Of a stretch of 64,000 nucleotides of DNA, positions 1 through 9,229 are shown one piece after another (positions within the stretch are counted from its first letter, which is position 1; the number at the start of each line of letters is the position of its first letter). The stretch comes from Rhodanobacteraceae bacterium (lineage in GTDB: Bacteria > Pseudomonadota > Gammaproteobacteria > Xanthomonadales > Rhodanobacteraceae): assembly GCA_030123585.1 (NCBI GenBank), contig CP126120.1:2543001-2607000 (forward strand), written 5' to 3'. The notes under the pieces were generated by a model, which did not search any database, was not told the DNA's origin, and saw only the letters and a list, made by a program, of their open reading frames with translations. The position numbers were made by a program, and so were the translations under genes.

Positions 1-2349
1 CCAGTGCAGCGCCGGCTGGCCGTTCCGCTTGCGATCGGGGTCTTGCCCAAGCACCGCGTAGGGCACCAGCACCACGTCGTATTCGAGGCCCTTCGCCGCG
101 TGCACGGTGGACACCGTGACCGCGTCGGCGTCGCTGTCCAGGCGCAGGCGTGCGCTGTCCTCGTCGTCCACGGCTTCGATGCGCGCGCGCGCGAAGCGCG
201 TGGCGAGGTCGTCGAGCCCGAAGCTCTGCGCGTGCAGGGCCTGCAGCAATTCCGCCAGTTGCAGGTGGTTGGCGACGCGGCGCTGGCCGTCGGGCAACGC
301 CAGCAGGCGCGGCGCCGCGGCTTCCAGCAGGCCGCGCAGCCACGGCAGCGGGCCGTGCCGCCGCACGGCGTCGGCCCAGCCGGCGACGCGCTCCAGCATG
401 AGCGCCTGGCGTGCCTCGTCGACGATGTCCGCTGCGTCGGCGCCGATCAGGACGCTCGCATGCGCCGCGCGGGCGCGCCGCGGGTCGCCGGGTACGGCGA
501 CCGCATCCAGCAGCAACGCGAGGTCGGCGGCTTCGTCGCTGGCGTACACGCTGGCGCGCAGGTTGCTGCAGGCCGGCACGCCGGCGCGGCCCAGCGCGGC
601 CTGCATCGCCAGCGCCTGCCGGTTGTCGTTGACCAGCACCGCGACGTGCCGCGGCAACAGCCGCGTGCGCGCGCCGTGCTCGTCGCGCAGATCGAACGCC
701 GCGTCGGCGAGCGCGCGCGCGATCCACGCCACGCAGGCATCCTGGATCGCGCGGCGCGCGTGTTCCTTCGACGGCAGCCGGTCGGCCGCATGCTCGATCC
801 GGTCGGGATCGAGCCACCACAGTTGCAGCGCGGGCACGGGTTCGCCGTGGTGCAGCAGGGCGCGCGCGGATCGCGCGCTCTGGAGATCCGGATGTTCGAT
901 GTCCGCCTCGACGAACGCGTCCGTCCGCGAGAACAGCGCGTTGATCGCGCGGCACATGCCCGCACCCGCGCGGTAGCTGTCGCGCAGGCGCAGCGATGCC
1001 TCGCCGCCGCGCGCCTGCCGGCGCGCCTCGTCGCAGGCCTGCAGCCAGGTGAACACGTCGCCGCCGCGGAAACCGTAGATGGCCTGCTTGGGGTCGCCGA
1101 CCAGCACCAGCGTCGCGGCGCCGAACAGTTTCTTGACCACCCGCCACTGCTGCGCGTCGGTGTCCTGGAATTCGTCGATCAGCGCAGCCTTCCAGCGTGC
1201 GCGGATGCGGCCGGCGGTGCGCTCGCCGCGCGCGGGATCGGCCAGCGCCCCGGCCAGCCGATCGACCGCCTGGTCGTGGCCCATGCGCTGGCGTTCGGCG
1301 AGGCGCTTCGGCAGTTCGCTTTCCACGAACCTGTACGCGGCGTGCAGCAGGGTCGCGGCGGGAAGCGTGGCTGCTACCGCGCGTGCCGCCTTGAGGCTTT
1401 CGAATGCACGTGCGAGCGCAGCCACGTCATTGAATACCTGGCCCTCGGGGCCGACTCCTTCCGGCTTCAGGCAGGTGATGTTTTCGACACCGAGACTCGC
1501 GGCAGCCTTGGGATCGAAATTCGCGGCATCGGGCGTGGCGCCAGCCTGTGACCATGCGTGGAGCTGCCGCAGCGCGGCGACGCGGCTGTTGCGTGCCCGC
1601 GTGTCCTTGATGCAGCGTTGCAACTCGCGTTCGGCGCCGTCGAGCGCGTTGACCGGACATGTCGCGACGCGTCGCGCGGCATCCTCGAAAGCCGTCGCTG
1701 CAGCCGCCACATCGACTTCGGGCAATTCAATCGCGCGCTCGCGCCAGCGCGGATCGCACGCCTGCCGCGCCAGGGCGTCCGGCGTTTTCCACGTGTCCGC
1801 AAGTAATTGCGCGGTGGCCGCGTCGGCGCTGCCGCGCCGCCAGAAGTCGCGCACGATCTCGAGTTGCAGGGCGCGGATGTCCTCGATCAGTTCCGGTGTC
1901 CGCAGCGCCTGCCCGGTGTCGAATCCGAATTCGGCCAGTGCGCGGTGGCAGAAACCGTGCAGGGTGCCGATGAACGCGGTGTCGATGGCCAGGCGCGCCT
2001 GGCGCGCGCGTTCGCGCAGCGCGTCGGGCGTGGCGCCTTGCAAGGCCTGCGCGATGATCCGGCGCGTCTCGCGGGTTTCGCCGTCGTCGCCGTCGCGTGG
2101 CGCGGCGGGATCGTCGCCGGCCAGCACGCCGCCGGCGATCACCAGCCGTTCGCGCAGCCGTTCGGAAAGTTCCGCGGCGGCGGCGCGCGTGAAGGTCGCC
2201 ACCACGATCTCCTCGACCTGCAGTCCGCGTTCGAGGATCAGGCGCAGGTACAGCGTGGCGATGGTGAAGGTCTTGCCGGTGCCGGCGCTGGCCTCGACCA
2301 CGCGGATGCCGTCGAGGTCGAGCCGCAGGGGATCGTCGATCGCGCTCAC
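1..2349 (-). CDS. recB: Exodeoxyribonuclease V beta subunit RecB (partial, C-terminus off the left edge)
   Basis: RecB is the 3'-5' helicase and nuclease subunit of RecBCD, which processes double-strand breaks for RecA. The first 783 codons are present. They show a Walker A motif (EASAGTGKTF, about residues 20-29), Walker B (LIDEFQDTDAQQW), the QAIYGFRGGD helicase motif and, close to the edge, TVHAAKGLEYDVV. The C-terminal nuclease domain is outside the window. The start is a GTG that overlaps the recC TGA, so the two are translationally coupled. recD would be expected further left, but this is not visible. Assignment is very secure. Confidence 0.96.
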   Translation of the reverse strand, partial: MSAIDDPLRLDLDGIRVVEASAGTGKTFTIATLYLRLILERGLQVEEIVVATFTRAAAAELSERLRERLVIAGGVLAGDDPAAPRDGDDGETRETRRIIAQALQGATPDALRERARQARLAIDTAFIGTLHGFCHRALAEFGFDTGQALRTPELIEDIRALQLEIVRDFWRRGSADAATAQLLADTWKTPDALARQACDPRWRERAIELPEVDVAAAATAFEDAARRVATCPVNALDGAERELQRCIKDTRARNSRVAALRQLHAWSQAGATPDAANFDPKAAASLGVENITCLKPEGVGPEGQVFNDVAALARAFESLKAARAVAATLPAATLLHAAYRFVESELPKRLAERQRMGHDQAVDRLAGALADPARGERTAGRIRARWKAALIDEFQDTDAQQWRVVKKLFGAATLVLVGDPKQAIYGFRGGDVFTWLQACDEARRQARGGEASLRLRDSYRAGAGMCRAINALFSRTDAFVEADIEHPDLQSARSARALLHHGEPVPALQLWWLDPDRIEHAADRLPSKEHARRAIQDACVAWIARALADAAFDLRDEHGARTRLLPRHVAVLVNDNRQALAMQAALGRAGVPACSNLRASVYASDEAADLALLLDAVAVPGDPRRARAAHASVLIGADAADIVDEARQALMLERVAGWADAVRRHGPLPWLRGLLEAAAPRLLALPDGQRRVANHLQLAELLQALHAQSFGLDDLATRFARARIEAVDDEDSARLRLDSDADAVTVSTVHAAKGLEYDVVLVPYAVLGQDPDRKRNGQPALHW

Positions 2350-5300
2350 CGCTTGCCCCCGGGATGCACGATCTCGGGCAGCAGGCTCGCCGCGGCGGCA
2401 TGGAAGGCGTGCAGCGCGCGGTCATCCATCCGGGTGATGTCGAAGCCGCGCCAGGCCATGCCGAACGCGGGCGCAGCCAGTTCCGACCGTTCTCCGTACG
2501 CGTCGTCGCCGTCGGCGGCGTCGCGCAGGTTGTCGATGAACTCGGCAAGATCCGCTTCGCCCTTGCTGGTGCGTTCGCGCTTCAGCGCGGCCCACGCGGC
2601 GCGCGTCGGCAACGGCAGCGGCGAGCGCAGGCCGCGTTGCATCGCTTCCGCCAACGCCGTGAGTTTCGCGCGCGCGGTCTCCGGGTCGAACGGCGCGAGG
2701 TCGCAGCACCTGGGCTTGTCCTTGTCGCCGATCCAGAACAGCCGGCAGGCCACGTTCCGGTCGCTGGCCGCGCTCGCGAACAGCATGTCGATGAAGGCGC
2801 GCATCGCGAAGCGGCCGTCGAGCTTTCCGGGTTTCGCGCGCGCCAGTCCGGCGCAATGCACGCCGCCGACGCGGCCGGTGAGAAGCATGCCGCCGTCGAG
2901 CGCCACGCCGCCGGCGATGTCGTCGAGCGGCGCCGCGCCGCCGGTGAATGCGTCGATCAAACCGCGCAGGGCGGCGGCGCGTTCGCGCGCGATCGCCAGC
3001 GCCGCGTCGGCCAGCCTGCCCGGCGGCAACAGGCCGCGTGCGCCCAGCAGCGCGCGCTGGCGGTCGGCATCGCCGTCGCCGGATTCGAGCAGCGCGCGGG
3101 TGAGGGTGTAACGCAACAAGCCGTCGTCCGGCTGCAACGGCTCCAGCGCGGCGTCCTCGTCGGCGCCGCGCGGTAGCCGCAATTGCAATGCGCCTTCGAG
3201 GAATCCGCGCGCGGGATCGTCGAAGAAACGCTTCAGCTCGTCGAGCTGGATTTCGCGCGGCACGGCCGCGGGCGGCGGCAGCGGCTGCGCGACGAATCGC
3301 GGCAGCCCCGCGTGCGTGCGTTGCGGCGCGCGCGCCGCGGGCAGCCATTGCGATCGATACGAACGCGGCGCGTCGCCGGCGAACAGCGACGGATCGAACG
3401 GGTGCAGCGGCGCGAGCCGCGGCAGCAGGGCGTCGCGGCGTCGGCGCGCGGCGTCGTCCGCGGGCGCGGAGAGGTAATCGCCGCGCACGGTGTCGAGCAG
3501 TTCCGCGACCACCGTCGCAGGCGGCAGCGGCTTGTTGCTGCGGGCGTCGCGGCCGATCCAGCTCACGTAGAACACGTCGCGCGCGGCCGCGAGCAGTTGC
3601 AGGAACAGCAGACGATCGTCGGCGCGCACGTCGCGGTCGCCGGTTTCCGGCTTCTTGCCGGCGCGGCGGTCGGCCAGCAGCGGATCGAGCGAACTGGTTT
3701 CGCGGCGCGGAAACGCGGCTTCGTGCATGCCGAGCAGGCAGATCATGCGGAATGGCACCACGCGCAGCGGCACCATCCCGCAGAAGGTGACGCCGCCGGT
3801 GAACAGGAATTGCTGCGGGTCGGGTGCCGCCAGCGCATCGCGCAGGAACGCGCGCACGTCGGCCCACGGCAGTGGCAGCGCCGCGCCGGCGTTCGCGCAA
3901 TCCTCGGCCAGTTGCGCCAGCGCGGCGCGGATGCGCTCCAGCGCGCGGGTTTCGGCGAGGTCGCGCGGGTCGTGCTGGTACAGGCTGTCGAGGGTTTCGT
4001 TGAGGAAACCTTGCCAGGCCTGCGCCGTCCGCGCGTGGCGGGACTGGTCGCGCAGCCGCCGCCAGGTTTCGGTGACCGCGAGCACCGCATCGAGGTGCGC
4101 GAACGCGGCGCCTTCGACGCCCGCCAGCGGCGCGGTGCCGCCGGCCAGTCCGTCCGCGTCGTCGCCGCAGGCAAATCCGGCAACGACGCGATCGATGCCG
4201 AACGCCCAACTGAATTCGCGGTAGCCGCCGCAGCCGGCGCGCGCGCGCTCGTCCTCGCCCCAGCGCACGCCGGCCTCGCGCAGCCGCGCGCCCAGGCGTT
4301 CGGCCGCGTCCGCGTCGAGGTCGAAGCGGCGCTGCACGCCGGGCGCGGACAGCACGTCGGTGAGCTCGTCCACTTCCCAGCGCGAGGCCGGCGCGTCCAG
4401 CAGTTTCAGGAACAGGTCGACCGCCGGATGCATCGCCGCCGCGCCGCCGTCGCCGAGGTTGTACGGAATCCAGCGCGGGTCGTTGCGGTCGACGCCGCCG
4501 AACACGGCCTCGATCGCGGGCCGGTAGGCGGCGACGTCCGGCATCATCACCGCGACGTCGCGCGGCTGCAGGTCCGGGTGCTGTTCGAACATCGCCAGCA
4601 GCGCGTCGTGCAGGGTCTCGACTTCGCGCAGTTCGGTGTGGCAGGCGTGGAATTGCAGGCTGTCGTCAGGCTCCGTTGTGCGGCCATCGGCGCGGGGCGC
4701 CGCATGTTTCAGGATGTCGTCGCGCACGCGGCCGAGCAGCGTCGTGCGCGGGATGTCCTTGTCGTAGTCGTCGTGCTCCACGTCGGGCTGCACGTGCTGG
4801 TAGCCGAACAACAGTTCAACGAATTGCGACAGCGCGCCGCCGAGCGACAGCACCAGCGGATTCTCGCCGCCGCGCTCGCCCAGCCGCTCGCGCACCGCGG
4901 CGCGCGTGCGCGGCAGGTCGCCCAGGTATTCCATCGACGGCAGCGGCAGGTAGAAATCGACGTCGCAGTGCAGCCCCGCCACCGCCAGCATCCGCAGCAC
5001 GTCGGGCGAGACATTCGCGCAGGCGAAGCAGGCGAACGCTTCGGGCAGGCCGGGCGGCGCGGGCTTGCCGGCGGATTCGTCGCACGGGTATTCGGGATCG
5101 AACGCGCGCAACCATTCGTCCACGCGTGCCGCGCGTGATACGCCGCCTACGCGCGGCAGCAGTCGCCGCCACAGTTCGGCCTGCCAATCGTCCTTGTCCG
5201 CACCGCGCTCCCATGCGATCAGCCGGTCGCGGCGGTAACCCTGCATGCGTTCGAAGGCGCGGGCCAGTTCGAAGCTCAACGCGTAGCGGCGCAGCGGATC

Positions 5301-5654
5301 GCGGTCGATCCCCAGGTAATCGTGCAGCGGCGCCAGCGCCGCACCCTCCAGCGACTCGTCGAGCAACGCATATATATGCCACCGCAGCACCTCGACGTCG
5401 AACGGCGATTGGCGCGGCAGGTCGGGGCGCGCGGCGCGCAGCAGTTCCCACGCGAACTGCGCGGGCGGAGTGAATTCGACGTTGGCGATCACCCCGAGTT
5501 TTTCCGCGAGGCGCACCTGCAGCCAGCGCCGGAGGCCCGCCTGCGGCACCAGCACCCGCGCGGGTGCCAGCGGATTGTCGCGTGGCGCGCGCAGCCGCTC
5601 GCCCAGCGCGTCGGCCAGCCTCGCGGCATCGTTGGAGGTGTGCAGTCGAAACAT
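2346..5654 (-). CDS. recC: Exodeoxyribonuclease V gamma subunit RecC
   Basis: RecC is the Chi-recognition scaffold of RecBCD, with an inactive helicase and nuclease fold. The product is about 1102 residues, near the usual 1120. I chose the ATG giving MFRLHTSNDAARLADAL because RecC proteins begin this way; a longer in-frame opening adds about 40 residues of unlikely composition. The N-terminal region matches the RecC helicase-like domain (RVLVPQAGLRRWLQVRLAEKLG). It lies directly upstream of recB with overlapping stop and start codons and is probably the first gene of the operon. Confidence 0.96.
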   Translation of the reverse strand: MFRLHTSNDAARLADALGERLRAPRDNPLAPARVLVPQAGLRRWLQVRLAEKLGVIANVEFTPPAQFAWELLRAARPDLPRQSPFDVEVLRWHIYALLDESLEGAALAPLHDYLGIDRDPLRRYALSFELARAFERMQGYRRDRLIAWERGADKDDWQAELWRRLLPRVGGVSRAARVDEWLRAFDPEYPCDESAGKPAPPGLPEAFACFACANVSPDVLRMLAVAGLHCDVDFYLPLPSMEYLGDLPRTRAAVRERLGERGGENPLVLSLGGALSQFVELLFGYQHVQPDVEHDDYDKDIPRTTLLGRVRDDILKHAAPRADGRTTEPDDSLQFHACHTELREVETLHDALLAMFEQHPDLQPRDVAVMMPDVAAYRPAIEAVFGGVDRNDPRWIPYNLGDGGAAAMHPAVDLFLKLLDAPASRWEVDELTDVLSAPGVQRRFDLDADAAERLGARLREAGVRWGEDERARAGCGGYREFSWAFGIDRVVAGFACGDDADGLAGGTAPLAGVEGAAFAHLDAVLAVTETWRRLRDQSRHARTAQAWQGFLNETLDSLYQHDPRDLAETRALERIRAALAQLAEDCANAGAALPLPWADVRAFLRDALAAPDPQQFLFTGGVTFCGMVPLRVVPFRMICLLGMHEAAFPRRETSSLDPLLADRRAGKKPETGDRDVRADDRLLFLQLLAAARDVFYVSWIGRDARSNKPLPPATVVAELLDTVRGDYLSAPADDAARRRRDALLPRLAPLHPFDPSLFAGDAPRSYRSQWLPAARAPQRTHAGLPRFVAQPLPPPAAVPREIQLDELKRFFDDPARGFLEGALQLRLPRGADEDAALEPLQPDDGLLRYTLTRALLESGDGDADRQRALLGARGLLPPGRLADAALAIARERAAALRGLIDAFTGGAAPLDDIAGGVALDGGMLLTGRVGGVHCAGLARAKPGKLDGRFAMRAFIDMLFASAASDRNVACRLFWIGDKDKPRCCDLAPFDPETARAKLTALAEAMQRGLRSPLPLPTRAAWAALKRERTSKGEADLAEFIDNLRDAADGDDAYGERSELAAPAFGMAWRGFDITRMDDRALHAFHAAAASLLPEIVHPGGKR

Positions 5655-5773
5655 TCCGGCCCGCCCGCGCAATCGGTCCGCAAGTATGCAACGGGCGCGT
5701 CTCACCGCGTGCGACGGCTGACCTTCTGAACGGCCCCGCGTGACGTCCGCTGCGGCCGACCCGCTACAATGCA

Positions 5774-6958
5774 ATGATGCGTGGGCCTTTCCCAGCGGCC
5801 CCCGGTGCCGCAGCCGTGGCTGGCGCCGGCCTGGTCGCGTTGGCAGTCGCGATGGGCATCGGCCGCTTCGCGTTCACGCCGATCATGCCGATGATGGAGG
5901 CCGACGCCGGGCTCACTTTGCGCGCGGCGGGCTGGCTGGCCGCAGCCAACTATCTCGGTTATTTCCTCGGCGCGTTGTGCGCGGCACGGTTGTCGCTCAG
6001 GCAGGCCGTGCGCGGCGGCTTGCTGCTGATCGCGGTGGTGACCTTCGCGATGGGCGTGACGCACGTGTTCGCGCTGCAGCTTTTGCTGCGACTGCTCGCC
6101 GGTGTTGCCAGCGCGTGGGTGCTGGTGCACGTGTCGGCGTGGGCGCTGACGCATTTGCTCGCACTCGGACGCGGCGCTGCCAGCGGCACGCTGTACGCGG
6201 GCGTCGGCGTCGGTGTGGCCGTGGCCGGGCTCGTCGTGATGGGCACCATGCAGCTGCAATGGGATTCCGATCGCACCTGGCAGGTGTTCGGCGTGCTGTC
6301 GTTGCTGGTGACACTGGCGTTGTGGCGCGCGTTTCGCAGTGGCGATCCGGTCACGCGCACCGCTGCGCCGGTGAAAGTGCGCATCCACTGGAACGCCGAC
6401 AAGCGCCGCCTGATGTGGTGCTACGGCGCGCTCGGGATTGGCTACATCATTCCTGCGACTTATCTGCCCGACATGGCGCACCGTTACATCACCGATCCGC
6501 GGGTGTTCGGGTTGGCGTGGCCGGTGTTCGGGGCGGCCTCGGCGCTGTCCACGGTGATCGCCGCGCGCTGGCTGGCGCACGTCAATGATCGAAAACTTTG
6601 GGCGATCTGTTACGTGCTGATGGCGATGGGCTCGGCCTTGCCCGCATTGTGGCCGGGCCTGACGGCGATCCTGATCGCGGCCTTGCTGGTCGGCGGTACG
6701 TATATGGTGGTGACCATGCAGGGTTTGCGCGAGGCACGCCGTGCGGCCGGCGACGAGGCCACGCCCTTCATCGCGGTGATGACCGCCGCGTTCGCGATCG
6801 GCCAGATTGCCGGGCCGTTGCTGGTGAGCGCCGTCGCGCACCTGCCGCATGGTTTCGCGGCGACGTTGCTAGGTGCGGCCGTGGTGGTCCTGCTGGCCGC
6901 GGTGTCGTTGTGGCGCTCGGCGGACGGGGCGAACGCCGGCACCGTAACTGGCCGCTAA
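5774..6958 (+). CDS. MFS transporter, YbfB/YjiJ family
   Basis: This 394-residue integral membrane protein has about twelve hydrophobic segments. Its N-terminal signature (AVAMGIGRFAFTPIMPMM, then AANYLGYFLGAL) is typical of the YbfB/YjiJ family of major facilitator carriers, whose substrates are mostly unknown. Two adjacent ATG codons (5774 and 5777) could start it. It is convergent with the next gene: its TAA and that gene's TAG overlap by three bases. No substrate can be named from sequence. Confidence 0.85.
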   Translation: MMRGPFPAAPGAAAVAGAGLVALAVAMGIGRFAFTPIMPMMEADAGLTLRAAGWLAAANYLGYFLGALCAARLSLRQAVRGGLLLIAVVTFAMGVTHVFALQLLLRLLAGVASAWVLVHVSAWALTHLLALGRGAASGTLYAGVGVGVAVAGLVVMGTMQLQWDSDRTWQVFGVLSLLVTLALWRAFRSGDPVTRTAAPVKVRIHWNADKRRLMWCYGALGIGYIIPATYLPDMAHRYITDPRVFGLAWPVFGAASALSTVIAARWLAHVNDRKLWAICYVLMAMGSALPALWPGLTAILIAALLVGGTYMVVTMQGLREARRAAGDEATPFIAVMTAAFAIGQIAGPLLVSAVAHLPHGFAATLLGAAVVVLLAAVSLWRSADGANAGTVTGR

Positions 6959-8373
6959 TTGCCCTCGCTGCGGGCGCGCACCTCGGCGAACGTCCGGTCG
7001 CGCAGCAGGCAGCCGTCTTCCCACACGGTCTCCATCGCGTCTTCCCAGCCGTGGCCGAGCGTCGCGGCATCGCCCGCGATCGCGTCGTCCGAGAGCGCCA
7101 CGGTCCTGAAGGTGCCGTAACCGCGGTGGCGCGCCAGCGTCAGCCGCCCGCGTTTGGAGGCCTTGGCGTGGTCGGTGACCGGATCCTTGAACACGTCAAT
7201 CCACCTGCCGTCGATGCGCGCGGCCGAACATTTCAGCGCGAACTTCTGGGTGTCGCGATCGAGCTTCTGCAGCAGCGCGCCGCCCATGCCGAACGCGAGG
7301 TTGTCGGCGGAATATTTCGCATGGGTGATGCGGTCCAGGATCAGGCGGATGGAATCGGGATTCACGCCGTCGCCCTGGATCACGCGCACGTGGTTCAGCA
7401 CGCGATAGCCCTTCGCGTTCACTGTGCTGCCGAACGCCGCGTTCAACATCGAAAGCGTCTTGTGCACCACCTCGGCCGGGTCGCCCGAATCGGGGCGCAC
7501 GACGATCGTCGCGCCGCTCTTGATGACTTCCTCGCGCAGTGCGCCGCCCCACATCGCCTCGATCGCGTGGTACAGGTCGTAGCTGTCGGACACGCACGCG
7601 ACCACCGCGCCGGGCCTGGCGAACTGTCGCAGCATGTTGCGATAGGCATCGACTTCGCGATCCTTGCCCCACGCCGTGATGGTGCTGTGCTCGGCGGCGG
7701 GAATCGAATACCCCGCCATGGCCTCGCCGTAGTAGTCGCGCGCCGCCAGCACACCCAGGATCGTGTCGGTGCCCTTGAAGTTCACGAGGTGTGCCATCCC
7801 TCCCAGTGCCGCCGATTCCGCGCTGGATACGCCGCGCGAACCGAAGTCGTGCAGCTTGAATGGGATCTGTGCAGCGGGATCGTCGCTGGTCTTGTCGAGG
7901 TATTCGCGGATGGTCTGCTTGACGTGCCAACTCACCGTCGCGACCGTCACCGGATACCACACGCGCATCAGCAGCGTTTCGACATACGACGGCACCCAGA
8001 AACAGTCTGGGCAGGTGCTCTCGATCGTCAGCAGCGCCTGGTGCGTCGGCACCACCGTGCCTTCCGCCACCGCGCGGATGCGCAGCGGAAGTTTTCCTGC
8101 GTGCGCATCGACGATGTGCCGCCAGCCCGCCTCGTTGAACGGTTCGCCGTGCACGGCGAAGAATGCCTTCGCTTCGTCGATCATCGCCGCCGTCACCGGC
8201 TTGGAAAGATATTCCTTCAGGATTGACTGCAGGCCGAAGAACAGCGTGCGCTCGTACTCGCCGCCGCGGCTTTCCAGATAGAAGAACGTGGCATCGACGC
8301 CCGGCGGATACTGCAGCCAGTGGCTGGCCTTGTAGCTGTCGGTGTTGAGGATCAGGTTGGAAGTGGAGAGCAT
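6955..8373 (-). CDS. nadV: Nicotinamide phosphoribosyltransferase (NAMPT/NadV type)
   Basis: The enzyme joins nicotinamide and PRPP to give NMN, the first step of a two-step NAD salvage route. The 472-residue product aligns by eye with human NAMPT: LHDFGSRGVSS (Asp176, equivalent to the Asp that selects the amide over nicotinic acid), the NFKGTDT block, and SIPAAEHSTITAWG with the catalytic His at 229. I chose the ATG at 8373, which gives MLSTSNLILNTDSYKASH; upstream codons are unlike the family. It stands alone here: no PRPP synthetase, NMN adenylyltransferase or nudix regulator is adjacent. Confidence 0.9.
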   Translation of the reverse strand: MLSTSNLILNTDSYKASHWLQYPPGVDATFFYLESRGGEYERTLFFGLQSILKEYLSKPVTAAMIDEAKAFFAVHGEPFNEAGWRHIVDAHAGKLPLRIRAVAEGTVVPTHQALLTIESTCPDCFWVPSYVETLLMRVWYPVTVATVSWHVKQTIREYLDKTSDDPAAQIPFKLHDFGSRGVSSAESAALGGMAHLVNFKGTDTILGVLAARDYYGEAMAGYSIPAAEHSTITAWGKDREVDAYRNMLRQFARPGAVVACVSDSYDLYHAIEAMWGGALREEVIKSGATIVVRPDSGDPAEVVHKTLSMLNAAFGSTVNAKGYRVLNHVRVIQGDGVNPDSIRLILDRITHAKYSADNLAFGMGGALLQKLDRDTQKFALKCSAARIDGRWIDVFKDPVTDHAKASKRGRLTLARHRGYGTFRTVALSDDAIAGDAATLGHGWEDAMETVWEDGCLLRDRTFAEVRARSEGN

Positions 8374-8451
8374 GGGCGCATAGTCTGACGAATCCGTTGA
8401 ACCGTGGCGCACCCGAGTACGAGTCCACGGTGTTTCGCCGCGCGTCGGCGT

Positions 8452-8856
8452 TCAAGAACAAATCAATTCGAGTGATGGGTAGTAGGTGCGATAGCGCCGT
8501 GCATCCCGAGTGAGCAGCGGCAGCCGGGCGATGGCCGCGTGCGCGCCGATGAGGAAATCCGGAAGCGGCGAACGCTGCGCCCCTTTGGCGCGACGGTAAC
8601 GAAGAAACGCCTTGCCGGCCAGAAAGGCCGCTTCCCATGGCAAAGCCAGTCGCTTGAAATCGGTCGGTGGCAGCGCTTCATCGAGTTCCTCGATGCGCTC
8701 GAACCCGATCGAGACTTCCGCATAGATGATCGGGTTGATGCACAGCGTCCCGCGAGCAGCACAGTCCTGCAGTTGCCGCGCGGACCAATCGAACCAGTGG
8801 GGATCCTCGGTCAGGACGTCGAGCAGGACGTTGGTATCGACCAGTACGGCGCTCAT
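8452..8856 (-). CDS. PIN-domain ribonuclease toxin (VapC type)
   Basis: The 134-residue protein carries the PIN-domain acidic quartet: Asp7 (VDTNVLLD), Glu47 (YAEVS), Asp100 (LPDFLIGAHA) and Asp118 (TRDARRY). PIN toxins are Mg-dependent RNases that cleave tRNA or rRNA. Its ATG overlaps the stop codon of the upstream antitoxin gene by four bases, the usual translational coupling of vapBC pairs. The target cannot be deduced. Confidence 0.88.
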   Translation of the reverse strand: MSAVLVDTNVLLDVLTEDPHWFDWSARQLQDCAARGTLCINPIIYAEVSIGFERIEELDEALPPTDFKRLALPWEAAFLAGKAFLRYRRAKGAQRSPLPDFLIGAHAAIARLPLLTRDARRYRTYYPSLELICS

Positions 8857-9098
8857 CTGGCGCCGCGGGTCAGCTTCATGATCTGCTCGGTGCTCATGCG
8901 TGAGGTCGCGCGTCCGCGCATGCGCGCGATCATGGCGCCGGCATTGCCTGAGGCGGAACCGGCGGCCACAACGTATTCGGCTTCGCGCAGCACCGCGTCG
9001 CGCACGAATGCCGAAACCGGCAATCCGCGCAGATCGGCGGCGCGTTCAATGCGGGCTTTGTCCTTGGGGCTCAGACGCAGATCGAGGCGGGCATTCAC
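8853..9098 (-). CDS. Ribbon-helix-helix antitoxin (VapB-like, DUF1778-like N-terminus)
   Basis: The first 45 residues (NARLDLRLSPKDKARIERAA, then LPVSAFVRDAVLREAE) form a ribbon-helix-helix DNA-binding domain resembling DUF1778 antitoxins. The remaining stretch ending MSTEQIMKLTRGAR is probably the toxin-binding tail. I prefer the GTG start at 9098 because AAAGGAGA lies 7-8 bases upstream and a perfect palindrome sits just before that. An ATG at 9140 would put the palindrome inside the coding region. DUF1778 antitoxins often pair with GNAT toxins; here the partner is a PIN protein. Confidence 0.83.
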   Translation of the reverse strand: MNARLDLRLSPKDKARIERAADLRGLPVSAFVRDAVLREAEYVVAAGSASGNAGAMIARMRGRATSRMSTEQIMKLTRGAR

Positions 9099-9111
9099 CG
9101 GATTGTCTCCT

Positions 9112-9134
9112 TTGTACGGAATGATACCGTACAA
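9112..9134. promoter_or_regulatory. Probable autoregulatory operator of the vapBC-like pair
   Basis: A perfect inverted repeat (arms TTGTACGG and CCGTACAA, 7-base spacer) lies 14-36 bases upstream of the antitoxin GTG and touches its ribosome binding site. Ribbon-helix-helix antitoxins commonly repress their own operon at such sites. The symmetry is seen directly; the function is inferred. Confidence 0.7.
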
Positions 9135-9229
9135 GGGCATTCGCCACCAACGAAGCATGGGTCGCGCGAGGCGGGCTGCCGGAGCGCAACGACGCGCTCA
9201 GGCGAGCGTCAAACCAATACACTTGAGCC

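Noticed and set aside
3183..5138. 651-codon plus-strand open frame opposite recC
   Set aside because: It is a shadow of recC in GC-rich DNA: no recognisable domain, Arg/Gln/Ala/Val-rich composition, and recC is certain on the other strand.
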